Positions 10,098 through 18,713 of a DNA stretch of 64,000 nucleotides are shown piece by piece; the first letter of the stretch is position 1; each line of letters opens with the position of its first letter. The stretch lies in NCBI GenBank assembly GCA_945860385.1, contig CAMAQD010000001.1, positions 1 through 64,000 of the forward strand. The letters are read 5' to 3'. The notes beneath the pieces were generated by a model that did not search any database, had not been told where the DNA came from, and saw nothing but the letters and a program-made list of their open reading frames with translations. The translations under genes and the position numbers were made by a program. The stretch comes from Flavobacterium psychrophilum (GTDB taxonomy: Bacteria; Bacteroidota; Bacteroidia; Flavobacteriales; Flavobacteriaceae).

Positions 10098-10595
10098 TTA
10101 AAGTGCCGCTAAGGCAGCTTCGTAATTAGGCTCATTAGCAATTTCTGGAACTTGTTCAGTATAAAGTACAGATCCAGTAGCATCAACAACAATGATACAT
10201 CTGGAATGCAAACCTGCTAAAACTCCATCGGCAATTTCTAAACCATTAGTTTTACCAAAACTTCCGTCTTTAAAATCAGACAAATTAACTACATTTTCGA
10301 TTCCCTCAGCGCCACAAAAACGTTTTTGAGCAAAAGGCAAATCTCTGGAAATACACAATACTTTTGTGTTTTCTAATTGAGAAGCTTTAGCATTAAAAGA
10401 TCTTACAGAGGTTGCACAAGTTCCGGTATCAATACTAGGGAAAATATTCAATACTAAATTTGTGCCTGCAAAATCACTTAAAGAAGCAATAGAAAGATCG
10501 TTTTTAACTAATTTAAAATCAGCTAGTTTTGTGCCAACTTTTGGTAATTCTCCTGAAGTGTGGATTGGATTTCCACCTAATGTAATAGAAGCCAT
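10098..10595 (-). CDS. tpx: Thiol peroxidase (atypical 2-Cys peroxiredoxin)
   Basis: 165 aa, the usual Tpx length. The peroxidatic cysteine is Cys60 in FPSIDTGTCATSVR and the resolving cysteine is Cys94 in KRFCGAEG, as in E. coli Tpx. It reduces lipid and hydrogen peroxides using thioredoxin. It is the first gene of the tpx-dgkA-ftsK-lolA-lptFG series, with a promoter box TACTTTTG just upstream. Confidence 0.96.
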   Translation of the reverse strand: MASITLGGNPIHTSGELPKVGTKLADFKLVKNDLSIASLSDFAGTNLVLNIFPSIDTGTCATSVRSFNAKASQLENTKVLCISRDLPFAQKRFCGAEGIENVVNLSDFKDGSFGKTNGLEIADGVLAGLHSRCIIVVDATGSVLYTEQVPEIANEPNYEAALAAL

Positions 10596-10618
10596 AATTT
10601 TTGTTGTTTAATGAGGTT

Positions 10619-10626
10619 CAAAAGTA
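10619..10626 (-). promoter_or_regulatory. -7 box of the tpx operon
   Basis: Minus-strand TACTTTTG fits TAnnTTTG and lies 24 bp before the tpx ATG. No clear -33 TTG was found. Confidence 0.5.
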
Positions 10627-10734
10627 TGAAAATTTATTTACGATTTACGATTTTGAATTTATGATTTGCTAATTTATAAAAAAAACGCTCTGGTTACTAA
10701 AAGCCATTAAAATTGAATTTATAAAATCAAAAAA

Positions 10735-11355
10735 TTAAAGGATATCCAAACTCCCCTTGCCTTCTCTCACAACTATTGGTTCATCGCTAGATAAATCGAT
10801 AATAGTAGAACCAACGTTGTCGCCATAACCACCATCAATAACCATATCAACTAAGTTTTGCCATTTTTCGAAAATAAGTTCTGGGTCGGTGGTGTATTCA
10901 ATCACTTCATCCTCGTCATAAATGGACGTGGAAACAATTGGATTTCCAAGCTGCCTAACAATTTCCAAAGCAATCGAATTATCAGGAATACGAATTCCAA
11001 CAGTAGTTTTCTTCTTAAATTCTTTAGGTAAATTGTTATTTCCTGGTAAAATAAAAGTGTAAGGACCCGGCAAAGCTCTTTTTAAAATCTTAAAAGTAGC
11101 GGTGTCAATTTGTTTCACATAATCCGAAAGGTTACTCAAATCGTGACAAATAAAGGAGAAATTAGCTTTATCCAACTTTACTCCTTTTATTTTGGCAATG
11201 CGTTCCAAAGCTTTGGTATTAGTGATATCGCAACCCAAACCATAAACGGTATCGGTTGGATAAATAACCAAACCGCCGTCTTTTAAAACCTTCACGACTC
11301 TGGCAATTGCCGCTTCGTTAGGTTTGTCTTCGTATATTTTTATGAACTGTGCCAT
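10735..11355 (-). CDS. Sua5/YciO/YrdC family protein (threonylcarbamoyl-AMP synthase-like)
   Basis: 206 aa, the size of YciO and shorter than Sua5 because it lacks the C-terminal domain. The nucleotide/threonine pocket motif PTDTVYGLGCD lies near residue 35, and RIPDN and SIYDEDE-type segments follow. TsaC/Sua5 enzymes make threonylcarbamoyl-AMP for the t6A37 base of ANN-decoding tRNAs. YciO paralogues have weak or uncertain activity, so the exact role is open. It lies 75 bp downstream of uvrD. Confidence 0.88.
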   Translation of the reverse strand: MAQFIKIYEDKPNEAAIARVVKVLKDGGLVIYPTDTVYGLGCDITNTKALERIAKIKGVKLDKANFSFICHDLSNLSDYVKQIDTATFKILKRALPGPYTFILPGNNNLPKEFKKKTTVGIRIPDNSIALEIVRQLGNPIVSTSIYDEDEVIEYTTDPELIFEKWQNLVDMVIDGGYGDNVGSTIIDLSSDEPIVVREGKGSLDIL

Positions 11356-11378
11356 TTATTTAGTTTAAAATTTAAAAA

Positions 11379-11411
11379 GTTTAAAGTTCTTCTAATATAC
11401 GACTTTAAACT
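11379..11411 (-). terminator. Weak AT-rich hairpin between uvrD and the YciO-like gene
   Basis: AGTTTAAAGT (11379-11388) pairs with ACTTTAAACT (11402-11411). On the minus strand it is followed by a T-rich run. It could attenuate uvrD transcription. Confidence 0.35.
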
Positions 11412-11430
11412 CAAAACCGGAAACATTTTC

Positions 11431-13755
11431 TTACCCAATCACATCTAATTTCGCAAAACGCAACAACAATTTCTTGATTCCGCCTACTTCGAATTTGATT
11501 TCGGCTTTCTTGTCCGCACCAGAACCTTCGAGGTTTAGTACTTCTCCTTTGCCAAAACGTTCGTGCATCACGATATTCCCGGCTACCAATTTGTTGTCAA
11601 ATAAATTAGGGCTATCAGCAGATGGATTACTGGAAACGGGTTTTAATTTTCGAATAATTGAGGTAGGTTCTTCGCCAAATTTCTTGGGAGGTGTCCCATT
11701 GGCGGGTTTTGCCAACCGCAATTTGGATTTATCAATGTCACCAAAAATATCAGTGTCAATCATTGGTTTATAGCGATAATTATTTTCTTCCGGAGTAAGA
11801 TATTCCAAATATTGTCCATCAATTTCTTCGATAAAACGAGATGGTTCGCTATCCGTCAATTTTCCCCAACGGTAGCGGGATTGTGCATAAGTTAGATACG
11901 CCTGATGTTCGGCTCTGGTTAAGGCTACATAAAACAAACGGCGTTCTTCCTCGAGTTCACTTCGGGTGCTCATAGACATTGCGCTTGGAAATAAATCTTC
12001 TTCCATTCCCACCACAAAAACGTGTGGAAATTCTAATCCTTTGGCCAAATGTATCGTCATCAACGCCACACGATCTTCGTCGCTGGTGTCTTTGTCTAAA
12101 TCGGTTGCCAAGGCCACATCTTCCATAAACTCGGACAAGGCACCACGAGCACCATCGATTTCTCTTTGACCTTCAGTAAAATCCTTGATACCGTTTAATA
12201 ATTCCTCGATATTCTGAATTTTTGCCATTCCTTCCGGAGTCGCATCTTTCTTTAATTCCTGAACCAATCCCGTTTTTTTGGCGACGTGATCAGTAATATA
12301 AAACGCATCCTGATTTTCGTTGATTACCTGAAAACTCTGAATCATTGTGACAAAATCCAGTAGTTTTTGCTTGGTTCCCGAGTTCAGTTTCAAGTCAATT
12401 TTATCAATATTCTGCATTACTTCAAAGATAGAACGCTTGTAATGATTGGCCGCAACAGTCAATTTTTCGACGGTTGTATCCCCAATTCCACGATGTGGAT
12501 AATTGATCACTCGAACTAATGCTTCTTCATCTTTTGGATTAATTACCAATCGCAAATAACACAAAACATCCTTGATTTCTTTTCTTTGGTAAAAGGATAA
12601 ACCACCATAAATTCGGTACGGAATATCCCGTTTTCGGAGCGCATCTTCCATTGCTCGAGATTGTGCATTGGTGCGATACAAGATGGCAAACTCCCCATTT
12701 TTCATTTGGTGTTGCATCTTTTGTTCGAAAATGGTACTGGCCACAAAACGCCCTTCTTCGGCATCGGTTAAGCTGCGGTGGACTTTTACTTTTGGACCCA
12801 AATCATTGGCAGTCCAAACAATTTTGTCGAGTTTGGTTTTATTCTTGTCAATTATAGTGTTGGCCGCTTCGACAATATTTTTGGTCGAACGATAATTTTG
12901 TTCCAATCGAAAGGTTTTCACGCCTTCATAATCTTTCTGGAAATTCAGGATGTTATTAATATTGGCACCACGAAACGCATAAATACTTTGCGCATCATCG
13001 CCTACCACACAAATATTCTGAAATTTATCCGATAAAGCGCGAACAATCAAATACTGCGAATGGTTGGTATCCTGGTACTCATCTACCAAAATATAACGAA
13101 AACGATTCTGGTATTTGGCCAACACATCTGGAAAACGATTCAATAATTCATTGGTTTTCAATAATAAATCATCAAAATCCATTGCTCCAGCCTTGAAACA
13201 ACGATCAACGTAATTTTGATAAATTTCGCCCAAACGAGGCTTTTTGCTCATGGCATCTTGTTCCTGCAATTCGGGATTATTGAAATAGGCTTTCACCGTA
13301 ATTAAGCTGTTTTTATAAGAGGAGATTCTACTTAAAACTTGTTTGGGTTTGTAAACGTCTCTGTCCAATTGCATTTCCTTGATTACTGCCGAAATTAACC
13401 GAACAGAATCTTGAGTATCATAAATGGTGAAGTTTGAAGGATAACCCAATTTATCGGCTTCGGAACGCAGAATTCTGGCAAAAACGGAGTGAAAAGTTCC
13501 CATCCAAAGATTTTTGGCTTCGTTGGAACCCACAATATCGGAGATCCGTTTTTTCATTTCACGAGCGGCTTTGTTGGTAAAAGTCAAGGACAAAATACTG
13601 AAAGCATCCACACCCAAGCTCATCAAATAGGCAATTCGAATGGTCAACACACGGGTTTTTCCTGAGCCGGCACCAGCAATAATAATCATTGGCCCGTCTT
13701 TTTGGAGTACGGGTTCGCGTTGGGCTTCATTAAGTTGGTCGATGTATTTCTGCAT
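11431..13755 (-). CDS. uvrD: ATP-dependent DNA helicase UvrD/PcrA (SF1)
   Basis: 774 aa with the full SF1A motif set: Walker A AGAGSGKT at residues 27-34, TFTNKAAREM, the DEYQDTN helicase box, the GDDAQSIYAFRGA motif, the QNYRST motif, and VALMTIHLAKGLEFPHVF and VALTRAEH near the C-terminal third. It is a 3'-5' helicase for nucleotide excision repair, mismatch repair and displacement of RecA or stalled polymerase. The C-terminal tudor-like tail (KFEVGGIKKLLLRFAKLDVI) is retained. It is transcribed from its own TATTTTTG box. Confidence 0.96.
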   Translation of the reverse strand: MQKYIDQLNEAQREPVLQKDGPMIIIAGAGSGKTRVLTIRIAYLMSLGVDAFSILSLTFTNKAAREMKKRISDIVGSNEAKNLWMGTFHSVFARILRSEADKLGYPSNFTIYDTQDSVRLISAVIKEMQLDRDVYKPKQVLSRISSYKNSLITVKAYFNNPELQEQDAMSKKPRLGEIYQNYVDRCFKAGAMDFDDLLLKTNELLNRFPDVLAKYQNRFRYILVDEYQDTNHSQYLIVRALSDKFQNICVVGDDAQSIYAFRGANINNILNFQKDYEGVKTFRLEQNYRSTKNIVEAANTIIDKNKTKLDKIVWTANDLGPKVKVHRSLTDAEEGRFVASTIFEQKMQHQMKNGEFAILYRTNAQSRAMEDALRKRDIPYRIYGGLSFYQRKEIKDVLCYLRLVINPKDEEALVRVINYPHRGIGDTTVEKLTVAANHYKRSIFEVMQNIDKIDLKLNSGTKQKLLDFVTMIQSFQVINENQDAFYITDHVAKKTGLVQELKKDATPEGMAKIQNIEELLNGIKDFTEGQREIDGARGALSEFMEDVALATDLDKDTSDEDRVALMTIHLAKGLEFPHVFVVGMEEDLFPSAMSMSTRSELEEERRLFYVALTRAEHQAYLTYAQSRYRWGKLTDSEPSRFIEEIDGQYLEYLTPEENNYRYKPMIDTDIFGDIDKSKLRLAKPANGTPPKKFGEEPTSIIRKLKPVSSNPSADSPNLFDNKLVAGNIVMHERFGKGEVLNLEGSGADKKAEIKFEVGGIKKLLLRFAKLDVIG

Positions 13756-13774
13756 AAAAATGTTCTGTTGAATG

Positions 13775-13782
13775 CAAAAATA
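13775..13782 (-). promoter_or_regulatory. -7 box of uvrD
   Basis: Minus-strand TATTTTTG matches TAnnTTTG, 20 bp before the ATG. Confidence 0.5.
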
Positions 13783-13910
13783 AGGATTTAAGAATTAGAA
13801 ATTTGATTTATATAAAATCAAAATTACTGTTTTTTTTCTCATCACTTTTTGCAGAGAATTTCTTTTGACAGTCAATTAGAATTCATATTTTTTTGGAGAA
13901 GAAAGGCATA

Positions 13911-13943
13911 AAAAAAACTCCAACATTTCTGTTGAAGTTTTTT
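13911..13943 (-). terminator. Terminator of tRNA-Val
   Basis: On the minus strand, AAAACTTCAACA and TGTTGGAGTTTTTTTT form a stem with one bulge and a 4-nt loop, followed by a T run. It starts directly after the tRNA 3' end. Confidence 0.7.
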
Positions 13944-13944
13944 G

Positions 13945-14019
13945 TGGGCGATGAGGGGTTCGAACCCCCGACCCCCTCGGTGTAAACGAGGTGCTCTGAA
14001 CCAGCTGAGCTAATCGCCC
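13945..14019 (-). tRNA. tRNA-Val(UAC)
   Basis: 75-nt minus-strand cloverleaf: acceptor GGGCGAT/ATCGCCC, D-arm GCTC...GAGC, anticodon stem CCTCG/CGAGG with loop TTTACAC (anticodon TAC), T-arm GGGGGTTCGAACCCC, discriminator A. CCA is not encoded. Confidence 0.93.
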
Positions 14020-14044
14020 TCAATTTAATTTTAATATTCTGTCC

Positions 14045-14096
14045 CAACCGCTTCCGAAGAAATCGGAATGCTCTGAACCAGCTGAGCTAATCGCCC
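14045..14096 (-). pseudogene. Truncated tRNA (5' half plus an anticodon-like arm)
   Basis: On the minus strand from 14096, 28 bases are identical to the 5' part of the neighbouring tRNA-Val (acceptor 5' strand and D-arm). A perfect 5-bp stem TTCCG/CGGAA with a 7-nt loop (14068-14052) follows, in the position of an anticodon arm. No T-arm or acceptor 3' strand can be formed. It lies between the promoter and the intact tRNA-Val and must be transcribed as part of its leader. Confidence 0.7.
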
Positions 14097-14108
14097 TTAA
14101 TTGGACTG

Positions 14109-14139
14109 CAAATATACACTTAGATATTGGATTCACAAA
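14109..14139 (-). promoter_or_regulatory. Promoter of the tRNA-Val unit
   Basis: Minus-strand TTTG (14139-14136), 19 bases, then TATATTTG (14116-14109). This is a full consensus, 13 bases before the truncated tRNA. Confidence 0.75.
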
Positions 14140-14214
14140 TAAAATGAAATAAAAATATAATTTTAATTTGAACTGAAATAAAACATAATTTTAATCATTC
14201 AACCAGTATAATAT

Positions 14215-14222
14215 TATATTTG
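14215..14222 (+). promoter_or_regulatory. -7 box of the ABC exporter gene
   Basis: TATATTTG fits TAnnTTTG, 19 bp before the ATG. Confidence 0.5.
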
Positions 14223-14241
14223 TAAAAACAAAAATACCTAA

Positions 14242-16029
14242 ATGGCACATTTCAAAGAAAATGATTTACCTAAATCAAAAATTACTACATCTTCATTAAA
14301 TAAGGCTATTCTAATTTTTAAATTTGCAGGAAGTCACCGTTGGAAATTTTATATTGGATTAATTTTCCTTTTGTTGACTGGTGCAACCGCTTTGGCTTTT
14401 CCCAAATTGATGGGAATGTTAATTGATAGTGTGAAAAATAAAAGTTATGAGCAAGCCAATACTATCGCTTTATCGCTAATAGTTATTCTATTTTTACAAT
14501 CTATTTGTTCGTTTTTTAGATTATCATTATTCGTCAATTTTACGGAACATACTTTAGCCAATCTGCGGTTAACATTATACAGTAATTTGGTTAAATTGCC
14601 CATGTCATTCTTTTCTCAAAAACGTGTTGGAGAATTAAACAGCCGCATCAGTGCCGATATTACACAAATACAAGACACTCTAACTTCAACCATTGCCGAA
14701 TTTTTAAGACAATTTATTTTAATCATTGGTGGAATCATTTTATTAGCAACCGAAAGTATCAAGCTAACTTTATTAATGCTTTCGGTAGTTCCGCTTGTGG
14801 CTGTGGCTGCAGTAATCTTTGGTCGATTCATTCGAAAATATTCCAAAAAAGTACAAGATCAGGTTGCCGAAAGTCAGGTTATTGTCGAGGAAACAATGCA
14901 GGGAATCAGTATTGTCAAGGCTTTCGCCAATGAGTGGTATGAAATTGCCCGCTATGACGGAAAAATAAAAGAAGTGGTAAAACTCGCCATCAAAGGGGGA
15001 AAATACAGAGGGTATTTTGCTTCCTTCATCATTTTTTGTCTTTTTGGAGCTATCGTTGCTGTGGTTTGGTTTGGTGTAAGATTGAGTATTAGTGGCGAAA
15101 TGAGTGTGGGCCAATTAATTTCTTTCGTGTTGTATTCCACATTTGTTGGAGCTTCTTTTGGAGGTATTGCCGAGCTTTATGCACAGATTCAAAAAGCAAT
15201 TGGAGCCACAGAACGCGTTTTTGAATTATTAGATGAAACTCCTGAAAAAATTAATTCTACACAAAACTCCCATTCCGTTCAAAAAATAAAAGGCAATGTC
15301 ACTTTCAAAAATGTGGGTTTCACCTACCCTTCCAGAAAAGAAATGAAAGTGTTGAAAGGCGTCAATTTCACAGCGAATTTTGGTCAAAAAATAGCCATTG
15401 TTGGTCCAAGCGGCGTAGGGAAATCGACGATTGCTTCCTTGTTGTTGCGATTTTATGATATCAATAGTGGGGAAATATTGGTAGACGGGAAAAATATTTA
15501 CGATTATGATTTAGAAAATCTACGTGGCAATATGAGTATTGTTCCTCAGGACGTGATTTTATTTGGCGGAACCATCAAAGAAAACATTGCCTACGGAAAT
15601 CCGGATGCCTCTGATGACGAAATTATGTTGGCAGCCAAACAAGCCAATGCTTTGAATTTTATCGAAAGTTTTCCTGAAAAATTTGAAACTATCGTTGGTG
15701 AAAGAGGCGTTAAACTATCTGGAGGACAAAGACAACGTGTTGCAATTGCCAGAGCCTTGCTTAAAAATCCAAGTATTTTGATTTTGGACGAAGCCACTTC
15801 TTCATTGGACAGCGAAAGCGAAAAACTGGTTCAGGAAGCCTTAGAAATCCTGATGGAAGGAAGAACGAGCATTATTATAGCGCACCGTCTTTCTACTATT
15901 CGAAAAGCAGATCAAATTTTGGTGCTAGATAAAGGTGTGATTGCCGAACAAGGAACCCATCAGGAATTGATTGTTTTAGAAAATGGTATTTATAAAAACC
16001 TGAGTAATTTGCAGTTTAGTCATTCTTAA
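14242..16029 (+). CDS. MsbA-like ABC exporter (fused permease and ATPase)
   Basis: 595 aa half-transporter. Six membrane helices lie in about residues 30-320, with the coupling motif ELNSRISADI. The ATPase follows, with Walker A GPSGVGKST near 387, signature LSGGQRQRVAIARAL near 492, Walker B ILILDEATSSLD and the switch histidine in IIAHRLSTI. It works as a homodimer exporting lipids, lipid A precursors or drugs. The sequence resembles MsbA and the ABCB group, but the substrate cannot be read from it. It is a single-gene unit, convergent with proline dehydrogenase. Confidence 0.92.
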   Translation: MAHFKENDLPKSKITTSSLNKAILIFKFAGSHRWKFYIGLIFLLLTGATALAFPKLMGMLIDSVKNKSYEQANTIALSLIVILFLQSICSFFRLSLFVNFTEHTLANLRLTLYSNLVKLPMSFFSQKRVGELNSRISADITQIQDTLTSTIAEFLRQFILIIGGIILLATESIKLTLLMLSVVPLVAVAAVIFGRFIRKYSKKVQDQVAESQVIVEETMQGISIVKAFANEWYEIARYDGKIKEVVKLAIKGGKYRGYFASFIIFCLFGAIVAVVWFGVRLSISGEMSVGQLISFVLYSTFVGASFGGIAELYAQIQKAIGATERVFELLDETPEKINSTQNSHSVQKIKGNVTFKNVGFTYPSRKEMKVLKGVNFTANFGQKIAIVGPSGVGKSTIASLLLRFYDINSGEILVDGKNIYDYDLENLRGNMSIVPQDVILFGGTIKENIAYGNPDASDDEIMLAAKQANALNFIESFPEKFETIVGERGVKLSGGQRQRVAIARALLKNPSILILDEATSSLDSESEKLVQEALEILMEGRTSIIIAHRLSTIRKADQILVLDKGVIAEQGTHQELIVLENGIYKNLSNLQFSHS

Positions 16030-16041
16030 AAATGATCAAAT

Positions 16042-16079
16042 AAAAACCCGACAAGTTTTGAAAACCTGTCGGGTTAAAA
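16042..16079. terminator. Bidirectional terminator between the ABC exporter and proline dehydrogenase
   Basis: AACCCGACA (16045-16053) and TGTCGGGTT (16067-16075), with an inner AAGTTTT/AAAACCT pairing. A T run follows on the minus strand. Confidence 0.75.
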
Positions 16080-16095
16080 CTGAATAGAAAAATAA

Positions 16096-17265
16096 CTACT
16101 TTCCTTTTCTTCTGTTTCTCTCCGCTTTTAACATTGCCAATTCACGACTTGTTTGTCCCGCAACTGAAGTATTTTCTTCGGCACGGCGAATCAGGTAAGG
16201 CATCACGTCTTTTACAGGACCAAAAGGCAAATATTTGGCAACATTATAACCTTCTGCAGCCAAATTAAAACTGATATTGTCACTCATTCCGTATAATTGA
16301 CCAAACCAAATTCTATCGTCGGTCGATTTTATTCCTTTTTCTTCCATCAAATTCATTAAGAAATACGTACTGGCTTCGTTGTGTGTTCCTTCAAAAACAG
16401 ACATTGTATCGATATGTTCTACCATATATTTTACGGTAGCATCGTAATTCTCATCGGTTGCTTCTTTTGAAGCGCAAATTGGTGTTGGATATCCTTTTTC
16501 GATAGCGCGTTCATTTTCTTTTTCCATATAAGCACCGCGAACGAGTTTCATTCCAATAAAAAATCCTTCTTGTTTCGCTTTCTCGTGCAATGTCTTCAAA
16601 TAATCCAATCGATCCCAACGGTACAATTGCAAAGTATTAAAAACAATTGGTTTTGATTTATTGTATTTTACCATCATTTCTTCAACCAAATTATCGACTG
16701 CATCTTGCATCCAGCTTTCCTCAGCATCAATTAATAAAGCTACATCACTGTCGTACGACGCTTTGCAGACTTTTTCGAAACGAGCCACTACTCTACTCCA
16801 TTCTTCGGCTTCTGCTGCTGTTAATTTTTTTCCTAAACTAACTTCTTGGTATAAATCGATGCGTCCGAAACCGGATGGCTTAAAAACAGCAAATGGAATT
16901 GCCTTTTTTTCTTTAGCAAAATCAATCAATTTTAAGGTTTTTTCCAAAACAGCGTCAAACTGCTCTTCTTCCTCTTTGCCTTCTACAGAATAATCTAAAA
17001 CCGAAGAAACTCCTTTAGTAAACAAATTGTCCACCACTTTTAAGCTATCATCCTCATTCACTCCGGCACAAAAATGATCAAAAACAGTCGCCCGAATCAA
17101 GCCCTCTACTGGTAAACTTGCCTTTAAGGCAAAATTGGTAACTGCCGTTCCAATTCGGACAAGCGGTTCATTAGCAATCAATTTGAATAAAAAATACGCT
17201 CTGTCGAGTTCAGTATCGCTTTTTAATGAAAAGGCAATTTGTGTGTTATCGAATAAATTTTTCAT
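16096..17265 (-). CDS. Proline dehydrogenase (monofunctional)
   Basis: 389 aa, a beta/alpha barrel flavoenzyme. It has the FAD/substrate signatures KLVRGAYMEKE and YLIRRAEENTSVAG (family YLxRRAxEN). It oxidises proline to pyrroline-5-carboxylate and passes electrons to quinone. The PutA fusion partner, P5C dehydrogenase, is absent and must be encoded elsewhere. It is divergent from aroB, with overlapping promoter boxes at 17275-17292. Confidence 0.93.
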   Translation of the reverse strand: MKNLFDNTQIAFSLKSDTELDRAYFLFKLIANEPLVRIGTAVTNFALKASLPVEGLIRATVFDHFCAGVNEDDSLKVVDNLFTKGVSSVLDYSVEGKEEEEQFDAVLEKTLKLIDFAKEKKAIPFAVFKPSGFGRIDLYQEVSLGKKLTAAEAEEWSRVVARFEKVCKASYDSDVALLIDAEESWMQDAVDNLVEEMMVKYNKSKPIVFNTLQLYRWDRLDYLKTLHEKAKQEGFFIGMKLVRGAYMEKENERAIEKGYPTPICASKEATDENYDATVKYMVEHIDTMSVFEGTHNEASTYFLMNLMEEKGIKSTDDRIWFGQLYGMSDNISFNLAAEGYNVAKYLPFGPVKDVMPYLIRRAEENTSVAGQTSRELAMLKAERNRRKGK

Positions 17266-17274
17266 TATTTGTTA

Positions 17275-17292
17275 TATTTTTGCACAAATATA
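17275..17292. promoter_or_regulatory. Face-to-face -7 boxes for aroB (+) and proline dehydrogenase (-)
   Basis: Plus-strand TATTTTTG (17275-17282) and minus-strand TATATTTG (17292-17285) are only 2 bp apart, so polymerase binding to one would exclude the other. Confidence 0.5.
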
Positions 17293-17357
17293 AAGAGAGT
17301 TTTCAAAATTATTACCCAAAAATTACCTTATTTTGCACATTAAAGCAATCAAAAGTT

Positions 17358-18425
17358 ATGCAATCCATTCAAGCCAACAATTATCCAATATATTTTAACG
17401 AAGCAGGATATGAAGCTCTAAATTCATTCCTCAACGAAAGTAACTATTCGAACTTATTTATTATAGTTGATAGCAATACAAATGAGTTTTGTTTATCGAA
17501 ATTTCTACCTTATTTAGCAACAGATCTTACCATAGAAATTGTTGAATTTGAAGCAGGTGAACCCAATAAAAATATTGAAACCTGCGTACAATTATGGAAT
17601 GTGTTGACCGAATTGGGTGCCGATAGAAAAAGTCTTGTGTTGAATCTTGGTGGCGGAGTTGTCACTGATTTGGGTGGTTTTGTAGCTTCAACATTCAAAC
17701 GTGGAGTCGATTTTATTCACATTCCAACTACCTTATTGTCAATGGTTGATGCTTCCGTTGGGGGAAAAACGGGAGTTGATTTAGGAAATTTAAAAAACCA
17801 AGTGGGTGTAATTAATGTTCCCAAAATGGTGCTGATTGATACACAGTATTTAGAGACACTTTCTAAAGATGAAATGCGCTCTGGACTTGCCGAAATGCTC
17901 AAACACGGATTAATTTATGACAAAGGGTATTGGGAACAATTTTTGGATTTAAAAGCCATTGATTTTGCCGATTTCGATGAATTAATTTACCGTTCAGTCG
18001 AAATCAAGAACGAAATTGTACTGCAGGATCCAACCGAAAAAAATATTCGTAAGGCTTTGAATTTTGGTCACACTTTAGGTCACGCCATCGAAAGTTATTT
18101 TCTTGAAAATGATAACAAAAAATCATTGTTGCATGGCGAAGCCATTGCAATTGGAATGATTTTAGAAAGTTTTATTTCGTTGAAAAAGAATTTGATTAAT
18201 CTACAAGAATATAACCAAATCAAAACAACTATAAAAGCTATTTATGACGATGTGGTTTTTGAAGAAATTGATATTGATCCCATATTAGAATTACTCATTC
18301 ATGATAAAAAAAATGAGTACGGAAACATTCAGTTTGCATTAATTGAAGGCATCGGAAAAATAAAAATCAATCAGTCTGTTGAAAACGAGTTGATTTTAAA
18401 GGCTTTCCAAGATTATAAATCCTAA
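17358..18425 (+). CDS. aroB: 3-dehydroquinate synthase
   Basis: 355 aa. It has the NAD-binding GGGVVTDLGGFVASTFKRG and IPTTLLSMVDASVGGKTGVD motifs and the zinc ligands Glu (RSGLAEMLKHGL), His (NFGHTLGHAIE) and His (LLHGEAIAIGM). It converts DAHP to 3-dehydroquinate in the shikimate pathway. The frame is open further upstream to 17226, but that would lie inside proline dehydrogenase and before the promoter box. ATG 17358 gives the normal family length. Confidence 0.95.
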   Translation: MQSIQANNYPIYFNEAGYEALNSFLNESNYSNLFIIVDSNTNEFCLSKFLPYLATDLTIEIVEFEAGEPNKNIETCVQLWNVLTELGADRKSLVLNLGGGVVTDLGGFVASTFKRGVDFIHIPTTLLSMVDASVGGKTGVDLGNLKNQVGVINVPKMVLIDTQYLETLSKDEMRSGLAEMLKHGLIYDKGYWEQFLDLKAIDFADFDELIYRSVEIKNEIVLQDPTEKNIRKALNFGHTLGHAIESYFLENDNKKSLLHGEAIAIGMILESFISLKKNLINLQEYNQIKTTIKAIYDDVVFEEIDIDPILELLIHDKKNEYGNIQFALIEGIGKIKINQSVENELILKAFQDYKS

Positions 18426-18444
18426 TTAATTTTATAAAAAAGGA

Positions 18445-18476
18445 TTGCAATAGGTATATAATATTTTTTACATTTG
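18445..18476 (+). promoter_or_regulatory. Promoter of the small ORF/speA unit
   Basis: TTG (18445-18447), 21 bases, then TACATTTG (18469-18476). The start site predicted 5-7 bases later falls on the ATG of the small ORF. Confidence 0.6.
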
Positions 18477-18481
18477 CAGCA

Positions 18482-18661
18482 ATGAAAAAAAGTCAAAATA
18501 CAAGAAATAATAATTCCATTAAAGACGAAAACAGTAATTCTTTTTTGAGGATATTGAGACGGTTTTTCACTATTAAGGATACTTTTAGTTTTGATATTTT
18601 TACCTATTTGAAAGCGGAAAGCGAAAAGCTTCAAATCATTTTTGAAAACATTAGAGTTTGA
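18482..18661 (+). CDS. Small hypothetical protein, 59 aa
   Basis: An ATG-initiated frame of 59 codons, starting MKKSQNTRNNN and ending FENIRV, lies between aroB and speA. It has an N-terminal Asn/Lys/Ser-rich stretch, a basic LRILRRFF segment and an amphipathic C-terminus, with no signal peptide or known motif. The upstream promoter would start transcription at or within a base or two of the ATG, so the message would be leaderless. Alternatively the region is only the speA 5' leader. Confidence 0.45.
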   Translation: MKKSQNTRNNNSIKDENSNSFLRILRRFFTIKDTFSFDIFTYLKAESEKLQIIFENIRV

Positions 18662-18713
18662 ATTTTAGTTTAATTAATATTCTAATTAAATAATCTAAAA
18701 TTTTTAAAATCAA

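Noticed and set aside
14045..14096. A functional tRNA-Glu, from the anticodon position TTC in the second arm
   Set aside because: No T-arm or acceptor 3' strand can be formed, so it cannot be a working tRNA.
17226..17357. N-terminal extension of aroB
   Set aside because: It overlaps proline dehydrogenase and lies around the promoter box. The family starts at the ATG 17358.
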